From Cunninghamia lanceolata (lineage: Eukaryota; Streptophyta; Pinopsida; Cupressales; Cupressaceae), in assembly GCA_027924645.1 (NCBI GenBank), contig BSBN01001225.1:10496001-10560000 (forward strand): a DNA stretch of 64,000 nucleotides. The letters are read 5' to 3'. The position numbers and the translations under genes are program-made. This document shows positions 20,764 to 33,260 of the stretch, piece after piece (position 1 is the first letter of the stretch; every line of letters starts with the position of its first letter). The notes under the pieces are model-generated. The model was not told where the DNA came from and did not search any database. It saw only the letters and a program-made list of their open reading frames with translations.

Positions 20764-23421
20764 ATGTTTGATAGTATCTTGATGTTTAACAAATTGATCA
20801 ATCACCCTATCTCTCTTTTCCTCTAGGTGCATGAGCTAAAGCAACCTAACTTCTTATTTACTATCTATACCTAGATATTCTTGTGCAAACTACAATGTGG
20901 GGATCCTTAGGTTAACAGGGAGGATAGGATCCACCTGATACACTAATTGGTAAGGGGAGTTTCCTAACACAACTTTTATTTTGGTTCGGTCCACCCACAA
21001 GGCATACTTAAGTAGGGTATTCCATTCCCTAGGATTCTTTTCTATCAGCTTCTTAATGATACTCAATAAGTTTTTGTTTGTTGACTCTGTTAAGCCATTT
21101 CCTTGGGGGTAATAATTTGAAGAGAATTTTAAAATGTTTCCATAATCAAAAGCCCAACTAGATAATCTTGATGATGCAAAATCTGGTCCATTATCACATA
21201 CTAGGGTATATAGAACTCCATACCTAGTTACTATGTTGTTCTCTAGGAATTTGATCACATCTTCTGCAGTGCATGTTTTGTTGCTGACTGCTTCAGTCCA
21301 CCTGGTGCGATAATCAGTGATTGTCAAAACATGCCTATGGCTTGAAGATGATGGAGGATTGATTGGACCTATAAAATCCATGCCCCATTGAGCAAATGGG
21401 CGCATATCCATTACTGGTTGCAAGGGTTGGGCAACATATTTCTCTCTATTGGCAGCGACCTGACAAGTATGGCAACATTTGATGTGCTCAGTAGTGTCTT
21501 TGAAAATGGTTGGCCAATAATATATTTCTCTCAGGATAGCATGTGCAGTAGCTAAGTAAGAACCATGTGTTGTTCCAAACTTATCATGTAACTCAACAAG
21601 AACCTTGTCTTCTTCTAGTTTATCCATACATCTAAGGTATATCCCTTCATAATTTCTCTTGAAAAGGATTCCTCCTTTGATCATGTACTTTTGTAACCTT
21701 ACTTTTAGAGCTCTCCTTTGAGAAGCTTGCATCTTCAATGGACATCTCCCAGTGATCAGGATATGTCTAATATCAGAATACCATTCTTTATTCTCTTTAG
21801 TGTTCTCTACATATTGTTGACTCAATATGTTAGGATCAGTCTCATAAATCATCTGGATTAAGGCTTGCCCTATTACCAATTTCATGGGTGTTATGTCCAT
21901 GCCGTATTCATGGAGAACCATTATCCACTTGGATCTTTTCTCTCTAGGTTCACTTTGCATCAGGAGCATTTTCACTGTTGCATCTGGTACTACAACAATT
22001 ATCTTACTTCTTAAGATGTAATGTCTGAATTTCTTTACTGCTCTGACCAAAGCAAGAGCTTGTCTTTCAACATCCATATATCTAAGCTCTGCATCTTTGA
22101 ATGGGAAACTCATAAAATCTATGGGTTTTTCTTCTTTGGCTTGATTCCTTTGTGTCAGGACTGCTGCACATGTATGTTCTAAAGCAAATGAGGAAATATA
22201 AAATTCTCTTGTGTAATCTGGGCTGATCAGGACAGGTGCATCTGATATGGATTTCTTGATGTCCCCAAATGTAGCCTTTGCTTCAGGCATCCATTCAATC
22301 CTGCCATCTTCCTTAAGCATTTCATTGAGTGGTCTGACAATCTCTGCAAACCTGGTGATGAACTTCCTGACAAAGTTTATCTTACCAAAATAAGATTTAA
22401 GTTCTTTCTTACTTCCAGGAAGTTGTAACTTCATGATGGATTCTACCCTAGTAGGGTCGATGGTGATCCCATTTTCAAATATCAAGTGACCTAGTAATTT
22501 ACCTATGGTTACTCCAAATATACACTTCTTTGGATTGAGTGAGATACCATATTGCTCATATTTCTTGAGCACCTTTCTGAGGTCTTCTATGTGATCACAC
22601 CTCTTCTTTGAAAAGATGGTCAAGTCATCCATGTATATGACTATGCATTTTCTGACCAAGCCTCTAAATGCTATGTCCATTGCATGCTGGAAGTTGGCTC
22701 CAACATTAATCAAGCCAAAAGGCATGCGTCTATAAGCAAATATTCCCCACTTGGTAGTGAATGTCAGTTTTAGTCTATCTACTTTGTCCACCATTACCTG
22801 GTTGTATCCTGAGAAACCATCTAGGAAGTACATCATTTGAGCTCCATTTACTATTTGCAAGACTTCATCCAATGAAGGTAAAGGATAATTATCCTTCTCA
22901 GAAGCTCTGTTCAGATTTCTGAAGTCTACACCTAAGTGTATATCACCATTTTTCTTTCTTACTGGGACCAGATTGGCTACCCATGTTGAGTGCCTCACAA
23001 GAAATATGATTCTAGCGTTGAGCAACTTCTTAACCTCTTTAAAGATGATAGGCTCTAATAGAGCATTGACAGGCCTTTGCTTTTGTCTAAAAGGCTTAGC
23101 ATCTAGTTTCAATGGAATAGTGTGGGTGATGATTGATGTATCATATGTCTTTAGCTCATCATAGGTCCAGGCGATAACATGTATGTAATCCGTCAATGCT
23201 TGAGTTATCTCTGCCTTTTCTTCTTCAGTGCAAACTTTAGCAATTAGGACATTCCTTACATCTTCATTTTGTCCTATATTGATTGGTGAATATTCTCCCC
23301 CATCGGTCTTGGGGAGATCCTTTTGTTTCATCATATTATGTAGATCAATTGCCTTCTCTAATTCTATCATAACTTTGGGAATCGTATTGCTTGGTAAGTC
23401 CAGATCTCTTCTTCTTACCAT
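20764..23421 (-). pseudogene. RT, RNase H and integrase polyprotein of element 2
   Basis: An 843-codon open frame (23421-20890) continues in broken form to about 20764. RT motifs: DFRNLNRASEKDNYPLP, DGFSGYNQ, FGLINVGANFQ and catalytic IYMDDLTIF. RNase H: FYISSFALEHTCAAVLTQ, AELRYMDVERQALALVRAVKKFRHYI, with a changed first active-site Asp. Integrase: ATAHAILREIYYWP with CCHTCQ, then WGMDFIGPI, VCDNGPDF and ESTNKNLL, a complete D-D-E set. The final LEEKRDRVIDQFVKHQ segment is typical of the integrase C-terminus but stops at the module at 20761. The start overlaps the stop of the preceding RNase H frame. It is one of the best preserved polymerase frames in the window. Confidence 0.85.
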
Positions 23422-24200
23422 GTATGATCTTCTAAATTCCTTTCATCTAGGATTTTTGCATCAAATATATCTCTATTTGCTATGAAATCCAAGATATGCT
23501 GATCATCATCAAACACTTGAAGATTAGTGACATTGTCGGGTATAGAGGTTACTAATATTAGTTCAACTAAAAATCTCTTTAATCCAGAAATGGACAAAGG
23601 CTCCAATGTGCTAGCAACTTGTGCCAAGGCATCTGCTCTATGATTTTGTTCTCTAGGAGCATGGGTGATATTAAATGCATCAAATTGTTCTATCAAGTCC
23701 CAAACCATATGCCTATAGTTATATAACTTCTTGTAATTGCAAGCATAGATACTTCTCACTTGCCTTACCACCAATTCTGAGTCTCCATAAACATGCAGAA
23801 TCTTAACCCTTTTCTTGAGAGAAAATAACAACCCATTAATTAAAGCTTCATATTCCATCACATTATTGGTGCATGAGAATTGCAATCTGTATGCTACCAA
23901 ATAGGACTTTCCTGTTGGGTCAGTAAGATCTATACCTACCCCATCTCCTTGTTTTGACTTAGATCCATCAAACCTAAGGATCCAAGGTTTATCTTTTGTT
24001 AATGGCTTATCAGGGCCTTCTCTTTTCATTTTAGCTCTGGCAATTGCACTGCTTGATATCCACTTTAGCTTTTGGGGTTCATTCTTTGTCATTTTTAGTG
24101 GCTGATGTGAACCTGATACCCCTCTTCTTTCTACATCTATTGTATCATCACTATCAATGTATGATTGTAATTCAATCTTTTTCTTTTTATCTTTAGGCAT
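23415..24200 (-). CDS. Archaeal-type RNase H upstream of RT (element 2)
   Basis: An open frame of 261 codons. After a basic N-terminal stretch, residues about 75-205 read WILRFDGSKSKQGDGVG, MEYEALINGL, VYGDSELVV and NHRADALAQ, giving all four acidic catalytic residues (D-E-D-D) of a type I archaeal-like RNase H. The frame ends in TGGTAA overlapping the ATG of the RT frame, so fusion by frameshift, re-initiation or a simple mutation are all possible. In ordinary Tat elements this domain follows the first RNase H; here it precedes RT. It would degrade RNA in RNA-DNA hybrids, perhaps replacing the altered RNase H downstream. Confidence 0.82.
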   Translation of the reverse strand: MPKDKKKKIELQSYIDSDDTIDVERRGVSGSHQPLKMTKNEPQKLKWISSSAIARAKMKREGPDKPLTKDKPWILRFDGSKSKQGDGVGIDLTDPTGKSYLVAYRLQFSCTNNVMEYEALINGLLFSLKKRVKILHVYGDSELVVRQVRSIYACNYKKLYNYRHMVWDLIEQFDAFNITHAPREQNHRADALAQVASTLEPLSISGLKRFLVELILVTSIPDNVTNLQVFDDDQHILDFIANRDIFDAKILDERNLEDHTW

Positions 24201-24710
24201 ATCTTTGTTGCCAGATAACTGATTCCTTGAATACAGCTACTCTTTCTTATTCAATATATGCAGGCATAATGCGCATGTGGTCTCTGAATGTGGTAATTCA
24301 TGTAGTCTACACCATCCCTCAATTAAAGCATGTTGTAGAGGGATCTCCTACAATGTAAGCCTTTGAATTTGCTTAGATAAAAATTCCTCAAACTTTGTCA
24401 AGTTACTTCCTTTACCTTCATTTGATACTTCATAATCTGACTCAATTAGACAATCAATCTCAGGGGTGATATTATTTTCATCTTTGGAAGTATCTTCATC
24501 ATACATTAGGATCTCCTTTGGATTGTGAGTGTAACTTTCATCTTGATGTGTACTTTCTTCTATATCTGTAGATGACAAACAAGATTCAGTATCATCATAA
24601 CTAGATGTATTACTTACCTCAGTTGAAGATAATCCCTTCTCGCTATAGGCTCGTTCCAATTCTATCATATCCAAGCAAGCCTCACAAGTTTTCTCTAAAT
24701 GTGCTTTGTC
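24201..24710 (-). pseudogene. Acidic zinc-finger segment of element 2, left part
   Basis: The minus-strand frame resumes after the copia insertion with KAHLEKTCEAC (24710-24678), a Ser/Glu/Asp-rich linker, and another complete finger GWCRLHELPHSETTCALC at about 24317-24264. The pattern W-C-x2-H-x3-H-x4-T-C-x2-C could bind zinc through Cys and His. It joins the archaeal RNase H frame. Function is unknown; nucleic-acid binding by Gag/Pol is likely. Confidence 0.55.
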
Positions 24711-25762
24711 TATTAGGAATTAAGGTGTCTCAACCTTGGTAATTCCTTGCATTATTTATGTTTTTATTTATTAATTCATTGCCTGTGTTGTAAATAATTG
24801 TAAATTCCATATTGTCATATTGTGGGATGTGGCACGACGATATGTCATCCTACATGGAATATGACAACTTGTAATTTTGTCCTCACATGAGGAGATAGGC
24901 ATCCCACTTTGTGGTAGGAGCATTTTGCCATGTGTCGACATCTTCCATGTTGTGTAAGGGAATGGTTGACAAAAATGGTTATGACAGATTCCTATGACGA
25001 AGTTATGACATGTAAGAGTTAGAAATAGAAGCTTGTAAGACAGGTGAAGACATGTGTCATGAAGCATCTTTGAAAAAGGCATATTTGGGTACCCCAAGGT
25101 GAACTATGACATGTTGTAAGAGAATATGCTATTTATAGCCTATGTATGACAGATTCTCTTATAGACGTAAGTTGTAAACACTATGACAGATTCTATGATG
25201 GTCGTAAGTGTCATAAAAGCATCTGTCATAGCCCATTTTGGAAATAGGCAACCTCTTTGGAATGGGAGCTATGGAAAAGTGTCAAGAACATTCTACAATG
25301 TTGATCAGGTGTCCATAGGTGTGGGTTTTGGACCATGAGGCCAAGTTGGACGCCCATGCCAAGATAGGTCCAATATTGCCTTGTATATTCTATATAAACA
25401 GGTGCTTGGAGAGGGAGTTGTATCACAGGTTTGTAGGTACTATTATGCTATCATATTGACTCCAGATATGAGTTTTGAAGACCATTTAAGCTTGCATTGC
25501 AAGTGTATTGTAAACACCTTTCTATTTTGATAATACATTGTGTAGGTTTCTGAGTGTGGGGTTTTTCACCTGATAAGGGTTTTCCCCATCATAAATCTTT
25601 GTCTCTCTTCTTTTGTCTTCTTTTTGGTTCATGTGTATTATTGTAATATCTTATTTACATGTTCTATGTTTCTATATTTGTAAGGATTAATTTAAATTTA
25701 CATATCCCTCTCCTCATTAGATGAGTGTAGGAAGTGATTTCTGTACAACTAGCTTCCTTTCA
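24711..25762 (+). repeat. 5' LTR of copia element H
   Basis: Begins TATTAGGAAT where the partner LTR has TGTTGGGAAT, so the terminal TG has mutated to TA. It ends tttca just before the primer site. A TATA box (tatataaa, 25391-25398) is present. Confidence 0.92.
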
Positions 25763-25764
25763 GT

Positions 25765-25777
25765 TGGTATCAGAGCC
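25765..25777 (+). other. Primer binding site, initiator tRNA-Met type
   Basis: tggtatcagagcc, two bases after the 5' LTR, is complementary to the 3' end of plant initiator tRNA-Met. Confidence 0.85.
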
Positions 25778-25879
25778 TGGCCAGTTTTGGCCTTAGCTGT
25801 TGGGTAGGGGTTTTTTGAGCTGATCTTAAGTTGAGTGGGAGTCTATGTAGAGTATTCTAAAGTCTATTACAGCAAGGAG

Positions 25880-28800
25880 ATGACAAGCACATCCAGAAGA
25901 ATTGAAGTGGAGAAATTCAATGGCACTAATTTTGAGTTGTGGAAGCTCAAGATGGAAGACATGCTTGTTGACCGAGACCTTTGGAAAATTGTTACTAGAA
26001 CTAAACCAGCTGCAATGCAACAAGCTGATTGGGATCTCAAGGATCAGAAGGCTAAGAGTCTCATAAGACTTAGTCTTGCTGATTCTGTATTGTGAAATGT
26101 CCATGAGGAGAAAACTGCAACCTTGCTTTGGAAGAAGTTGGGAGATGTGTATCAAACCAAATCCCTGATTAATAAACTTTTTCTAAGAAAGAAGTTATAT
26201 TCTCTTTGAATGGAGGATGAAGGATCCATTTCCAAACATATGAATGCTTTTAACATGATGGTTGCATAGTTGACATCTATTGGTGTAAAGATGGAGGAGG
26301 ATCGGTGTATGACCCTACTTTGTTCTTTGCCAGACTCGTGGGATCACCTTGTCATAGCTATTGGAAGCACCGCATCCATATTCAAGATGGAAGATGTGGT
26401 ATTTGCATTATTATTTGAAGAGATGCGGAGAAAGTCTTCTAATGCAGCCAAAGAGGCTCTTGCAGTTCGTGGAAGACCCAAGGAGAAACAGAAAAAGAAG
26501 GACAAGAAAGCTGAGAAGGGTAGATCCAAATCTCGTGGGAGATCCAAATCTCTTGGAAAGTCCAAGGCTATCTATTGGAACTATGGTAAATCTAGGCATT
26601 TTCAAAAGGAATGTAAAGAGGAGAAGAAGAAGAAGAAGAAAGCTCTTGATTCAGATTCTAACAAATCACAATATGATGGTGATGCTTTCATCGTAGCCCT
26701 AGCAACCCATGCATCTGATGATGTGTGGCTGATTGACTTTGGTGCATCATTCCACATGACCTTGCATCGAGACTGGTTCACTAAGTATGAGGAGTTTGAT
26801 GGTGGAAAGGTGTACTTAGGTGATGACTCTCATCTGAAGATTGTTGGTCATGGAAGAGTCTCTATCTGATTCCCTGATGGTTGAGTGAAGGGGATCTCTG
26901 GGGTTATGCATATCCCAGACTTAGCATAGAACTTGCTTTCTTTATGTAGTTTGAATGATGCAAGTGTGTAGGTTGTCTTTTCAAAAGAAGGATGCAAGAT
27001 GACTAGAGGAGCTATGGTGCTTGCTAAGGGTACTAGGAGAGGTACTTTGTTTTGGCTGGAGGCATGCATTTCACAATGCAATAGTTCTTCTAATTCAAAG
27101 AAGAGAGCAGCAGTCACTTCATCCCCACCATCTAAATGAGAAGTTAAGAGATCTGTTGTTTCTAGTTCTAATGTTTGTAATCATGCCTTGGAAGTTAAAC
27201 TTCCTGCTGAAAAGATAATGTTATGACATAAGAGATTTGGCCACATTGGTGAGAAGGGTCTGCAAACCCTAAAAAATAAAAACCTCATTGAGGGATTAGA
27301 TGATTGTAATCTTGAGTTTGAATTTTGTGAACATTGCATATATGGGAAACAAAACTGTGTTTAGTTTTATTCGAGTTCTCACACGTCTTCTAGTGTGTTG
27401 GACCTTGTTCATTCTGATGTATTTGGTCCTGTTAATGTTCCTTCATTATCAAAATCTATATATTTTGTATCTTTCATAGATGACTATAGTAGAAGGACAT
27501 GGATTTATTTTCTCAGAACCAAATCTGAAGTCTATAGTAAGTTTAAGGAGTTTAAGGCCTTTGCTAAAAATTAGACCGGTAAAAAGATTAAGTGTTTTAG
27601 AACTGACAATGGGGGTGAGTTATGTTCTACAAAATTTGATAAATATTGCAAGGAACTTGGGATTGAAAGATATAAGACAACTCCATACACCCCACAGTAA
27701 AATGGAGTTGCAGAAAGGATGAATAGGACACTGATGGAGAAGGCTAGGAGTATGCTTAGTGGAGCTGGCCTAGAACAAAAGTTTTGGGCTAAAGATGTTG
27801 CCACTGCTTTCTATCTTGTTAATAGATCTCCTACATCAACTCTTGTTGGAAAGACACCCATGGAGGTGTGGTCTAGTAGAAATCCTTCAATAAGGCATCT
27901 TCATATTTTTGGTTGTGAGGCATATGCACATGTGCCTAGGGAGAAGCAGTCAAAATTAGAGAACAAGGATGTTAAGTGTATCTTCATTGGCTATGGTGTC
28001 AGTGTGAAAGGATACAAGCTTTGGGACCCTGTGGATGAAAAAGTGTTGTATAGAAGAAGTGTCATCTTTAGAGAGCTTACACCTTCTTCCATTATTTTAT
28101 AGCCAGAAGAAAAAGAAAAGAAAGAGGATGTTGTTCAGTTTCCTCCTACCCCTGAGAAGACTAAACAAAAAGACAATGTTGGACCTGATGATGAGGAGAG
28201 CTCTTGTAGCTTTGAAAGCTCGGATGAAGAAGCTAAACCTCAACCTCAGCTCTTGAGGAGGTCTACACAAATAAGAAAGTAACCTAAAAGGTTTGGTTTT
28301 ACATTGCTTGATTCTAGTTGTGCTTTTGCTTTGCTTACTAATAGTGATGAACCTAGAACTGTATCAGAGGCTATGGACATGAAAGATGCAGGTTCCTGGA
28401 AGGATGCCATGGAGGATGAAATGGCTTCTTTGGAAAAGAATCAAACTTGGGACTTGTTGCCTTTGCCTCCTAGACAGAAACCCATTGGGTGCAAATGGGT
28501 GTTCAAGAAGAAATTTGGTGTAGATGGCAGTGTTGAGAATTATAAGGCTAGACTAGTTGCGAAGGTGTATTCACAAGTGGAGGGTATAGATTAAGGTGAG
28601 ATCTTCTCTCCCATTGCAAAGATAACATCCATTCGATTCCTATTGTCTGTTGTAGCAGATTATGACTTGGAGGTAGAACAAACGGATGTGAAAACAATAT
28701 TCCTTCATGGTGATTTGGAGGAAAAAATCTACATGTCATAGTGAGAGCATTACATGGTGAAAGGTAAAGAAAATTTGGTTTGCAAACTTAAGAAGTCTTT

Positions 28801-29933
28801 GTATGGTTTGAAGAAATCCCCTAGGAGATGGTACTTGAAGTTTGATGCCTTTGTATTGTCAATTAGATTTGTGAGATCAAAATCTGATCACTGTGTGTAA
28901 TATAAGTTTGATGGTGATCGTATTCTCATTGTTTAATTGTATGTTGATGATATGTTGCTCATTGGGAAGGGTAAGAATATAATTTCTGATTTCAAATCTT
29001 AGTTGTCAACACAGTTTGAAATAAAAGATATAGGGGCAGCCAGGTACATTCTAGGAATGGAAATCAGAAGAGATAGAACCAACAGAAAACTTTGGTTAAA
29101 CCAGAGTAAGTATGTGAAGACCATGTTGGACAGGTTCAGCATGGCAGATTGTAGACCATTGTGTGTTCTTGTTTCTTTGGGGACAAAGTTGTCTATTGAG
29201 GATTGTCCCAAATCTCCTAGTGAGGTGGAGGACATCAGTAGAGTACCTTATGCTAGTGTTGTTGGTAGTTTGATGTATGCTATGGTCTGCACAAGACCAG
29301 ACATTACCGGCCCAAGCAGTGGGAGTCCTTAATTGATTTATGGCTAATCCTGGATGAGTTCATTGGGATGCAGTTAAGTGAGTGTTCAGATATTTGAGGA
29401 GTACTTCTGAGTATTCGATATGCTATCATGGTAATGTTTCAGGAGCTTCACATTATGTTGATATTCATGGATTTGTGGATTCAAATTGGGTAGGTGACAT
29501 TGACAGTAGGAGATCCACCAGTGCTTATGTGTTTACACTATTTGGTGGTGCTATTAGTTGGATGAGTAAGCAACAACCTGTTGTTGATTTGTCCATGACA
29601 GAAGCTGAGTATATGGTAGCAACTCATTCTTGTAAGGAAGTTATTTGGCTTAAGAGATTGTGTTCCGATATTAGTGTTGATGCAGGTCAGATCACGATCA
29701 GTTGTGACAGTCAGAGTGCAATTTGCCTTGCGAAGAATCCAACTTTCCATGCAAGAACAAAGCACATTGATGTTCAGTTTCACTTTGTGTGAGACATGAT
29801 TGAGGATGGAGAGGTAAATTTGGAGAAGGTAGATACTTTTCAAAATGTTGCAAATGCATTGACGAAACCAGTGGGCATAGAGAAGTTCAGATGGTGTTCG
29901 GAGTCTATGGGCCTCTTAGCCTATAGCAGTTAA
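25880..29933 (+). pseudogene. Gag-Pol of copia element H
   Basis: Starts MTSTSRRIEVEKFNGTNFELW, a UBN2-type Gag. The zinc knuckle at about 26574-26615 reads YWNYGKSRHFQKEC with two Cys changed to Tyr. Protease reads LIDFGASFHM (family D-S-G). Integrase has HKRFGHIGEKGL, then FIDDYSRRTW, RTDNGGE and NGVAERMNRTL. RT has GCKWVFKKKFG and YVDDMLLIGKG near 28940. RNase H has GFVDSNWVGDIDSRRST and SMTEAEYM and ends before 29933. At least ten in-frame stops, mostly TAG/TAA/TGA from Gln, Arg or Trp codons, make it inactive. Confidence 0.9.
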
Positions 29934-29981
29934 ATCCTATTATTCTATTGGCTCTTACAAGGTGTTTGACAAGTGGGAGAA

Positions 29982-31033
29982 TGTTGGGAATTAAGGTGTC
30001 TCAACCTTGGTAATTCCTTGCATTATTTATGTTTGTATTTATTAATTCATTGCCTATGTTGTAAATAATTGTAAATTTTATATTGTCATATTGTGGGATG
30101 TGGCACGGTGATGTGTCATCCTACATGGAATATGACAACTTGTAATTTTGTCCTCACATGAGGAGATAGGCATCCCACTTTGTGGTAGAAGCATTTTTCC
30201 ATGTGTCGGTATCTTCCATGTTGTGTAAGGGAATGTTTGACTGAAACGATTATGACGGATTCCTATGACGAAGTTATGACATGTAACAGTTAGAAATAGA
30301 AGCTTGTAAGACAGGTGAAGACATGTGTCATGAAGCATCTTTGAAAGAGGCATATTTGGGTGCCCCAAGGTGGACTATGACATTTTGTAATATAATATGC
30401 TATTTATAGCCTGTGTATGACAGATTTTCTTACAGCTGTAAGTTGTAACCACTATGACAGATTCTATGATGGTCGTAAGTGTCGTAAGAGCATTTGTCAT
30501 AGCCCATTTTGGAAATAGGCAACCTCTTTGGGATGGGAGCTATGGACAAGTGTTAGGAACATTCTACAATGTTGACCAAGTGTCCTTAGGCATGGGTTTT
30601 GGGCCATGAGGCCAAGTTGGACGCCCATCCCATGATAGGTCCAATATTGCCTTGTATATTCTATATAAATAGGTACTTAGAGAGGGAGTTGTATCACACA
30701 TTTACAGGTACTTCTATGATATCAGATTGACTCCAGATATGAGTGTCAAAGATCATTGAAGCTTTCATTGCAAGTGCATTGTAAACACCTTTCTGTTTTG
30801 ATAATACATTGTGCAAGTTTCTGAGTGTGGGGTTTTTCACCTGATAAGGGTTTTCCCCACCATAAATCTTTGTCTCTCTTCTTCTGTCTTCTTTCTGGTT
30901 CATGTGTGATGCTTCAATATCTCATTTGCATGTTCTATGTTGCTGTAGTTGTAAGGATTAATTTAAATTTGCATAGCCCTCTCCTCATTAGATTAGTGCA
31001 GGAAGCTATTTCCGCACACCTAGCTTCCTTTCA
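29982..31033 (+). repeat. 3' LTR of copia element H
   Basis: Follows the polypurine tract agtgggagaa (29972-29981). Begins TGTTGGGAAT and ends cctttca. It aligns without gaps to 24711-25762. Confidence 0.93.
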
Positions 31034-33260
31034 TCGTCATGTAACCTACACCAACCTTCAATTAAAATAGCCTCATTAGATATGTTTAATGTTTGGCAAT
31101 GCTGCATTTCTCTGGATAAGTACAATTCAAAGTCTTTGAAGTGATCTACTTCATCATTACCATCTGAACTATAATTAGATTCTATGATCACTCTATTGTC
31201 TTGATGAGCATTTTTATGGATGTGTGTATTATATATTTTTATGGATGTGTGTCTAATTAGATTCTACGTAATATATCTCATTGGTATTATTATATTCTGT
31301 GATCATATGTTTCATCCTAGGTTCAGCTTCTATCCTTATCTGACTAGGAATCTTCTTCCATGGTAACCACATGTGGCTAAAATCAATAGACATGCAACCA
31401 TTGAGTGTTTTTGACCAATCTCTATTGAGCAACATTCCATAAGTGTCTGAGATATCCACCACTTGGATGTCAATGTAATATTGAATCCTTGGAGCTAATG
31501 CTAACTACATGTGGATATGTGTTAATTCTGCCACTACACTTACTTTAGTTTTATCTAGTTGTGTCACTTTTTAGAGGGACTTGGCTAGATGCCACCCTAA
31601 GGCATTACAAATAGATCGTGGCATCACATTGGTTGATGCACTTGAATCGACTGGGTAGTTGTGTAGGTTCTTACCAAATATTCTTAATGTGAGTAGAAAT
31701 GGGGGTGACTCAATCTTGTCTCTATAGAGAGTCATATGTGAGGTCTCAACAGCTTGAACAGTGGCTGGAACTTTATGTTTGACATTGATTTATTTGGTTG
31801 CATGATCTTTGTTCAAGATCTGGCTTAGATTATGGGCATGATTATCATCCTTTGGTGTAGACTCATCTAGGGACCTCATAAAAGCCTTCTTGATGGTTGG
31901 GGTTTTAAGAAATTCTAACAGAGATAAGCTGATTTTAACCCTTTTCATCTCCTTTGTTAAATATGTGACTAGTTTGTCAAACTTTGGAGATTGATTGCTA
32001 ACTTTTGACACTGTGTTTTGGGGTGCAAAATACTGAGTACTAACCTTGGGAGGACCATGATTATAACTTGCCTTTAGATCTGGGGGAGTGTTGAAGTTAT
32101 TAGGAGGTAGGAATGTGGTCAAGGGACCAGGCGGTCTATAAGGATTACTCCTAAGGTTATAATTATGCCTACCCTGATATTCTTATTGATAAGCATGAAC
32201 TTCCTCATGTTCTACTACTGGATCATTTTCATCCTCAAAGGGAAACACATAATTTTTCTCAAATGCCAAGGTGGATTCTTCACATGCTAATGCATAGTTC
32301 TTATGAGTTGAAGCTATTTGGTGATGAGGTTGAATTACGAAACTCTCTAGTACAAGACCAAAATCGTATCCACAAGGAACAATCTCATTCCCTTCAATGA
32401 AAGGAGGGTCACCTATGGTGTTGGACACTTTAGCCTAAATGATAGTAGCTACTATTTTGAATTGAGGATAATCTAGCTCATCATGTGCATTAGTGTTGTG
32501 TATTCTACACCAATTCGTAAGTGCTGCCTCTGCTAGATTAACCCTAGTAGTCTGTTTTGGTTCATTAGAAGGCTAATTATCCAAGGGTGATGGCAAAGAA
32601 CCATTGTTTGGCCTAGTATTCCATACTCTAGGTTACTTAGGTGCAGTATTGTTATTGCCATTATTATTGTTAAAGTTCCTATCATTGTTGTAGCCCCTGT
32701 CAAGATATCTAGATCGATCATTGTTATTTGCATATCCTCAGTTTTGGTTTGATTGAGAATAAATTTTTTGACCTCTCAAGTGTGTAATCTCAGTTGTCAA
32801 TTTCCTCAATTATGTAGATATTTCTTTGATGTCTTCTTTCTCTTCCCGAACTTTGGCTACTACATTTTCTTGTTGAGGTTTAAATAAAGAAGAGCCATTT
32901 CTATTGTTTTGTCCTACATCTTGAGATATTTGAACATGTCCTATATATTGTATTATCTGACCATTCCCATTCAGAGGGGGCATAATACTAAGCAAAGGTA
33001 CTTTTAATGGACCAGGCATTGTAATAGGAGGCATCATGACTCCATTAGTCTATGACTGGGTAGGATATGCAGGATATTCTATGTTAGGTTTTGTAGTAGG
33101 AATCAACTACTGATTAACTTTTATTGCCTCTTCTTAAGCTCCTGTCAAAGTTGTGACATTGGGATGTGTTCTCCTTATGAACATGGAGGTCAGGGTTTCT
33201 AAGGCTGAGTAGTATATTAGTCTGGCTGCCTCATCTCCTACATTGTATGGAACTACTAGC
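31034..33260 (-). pseudogene. Protease and zinc-finger segment of element 2, right part
   Basis: Broken minus-strand frames. Near 31462-31253 VDISDTYGMLLNRDW followed by SHMWLPW matches the C-terminal half of plant gypsy proteases. Near 31620-31720 a degenerate protease start is visible. At about 32516-32473 a first finger WCRIHNTNAHDE is present but has lost its second Cys pair; at 31056-31036 a second finger GWCRLHD is cut by the copia insertion. Regions 32533-33050 are Asn/Pro-rich low complexity. No intact frame remains. Confidence 0.6.

Larger units (their letters stand above)
24711..31033 (+). mobile_element. Ty1/copia retrotransposon with both LTRs (element H)
   Basis: A structurally complete element of 6323 bases inserted in element 2. 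LTRs are 24711-25762 and 29982-31033, both 1052 bases. The flanking pentamers TTGTC (24706-24710) and TCGTC (31034-31038) form a target duplication with one mismatch. Removing the element restores the zinc-finger reading frame of element 2. A hand alignment of the LTRs gave about 90 substitutions and no gaps, near 91 percent identity, so the insertion is old. Internal genes have many stops. Confidence 0.93.
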
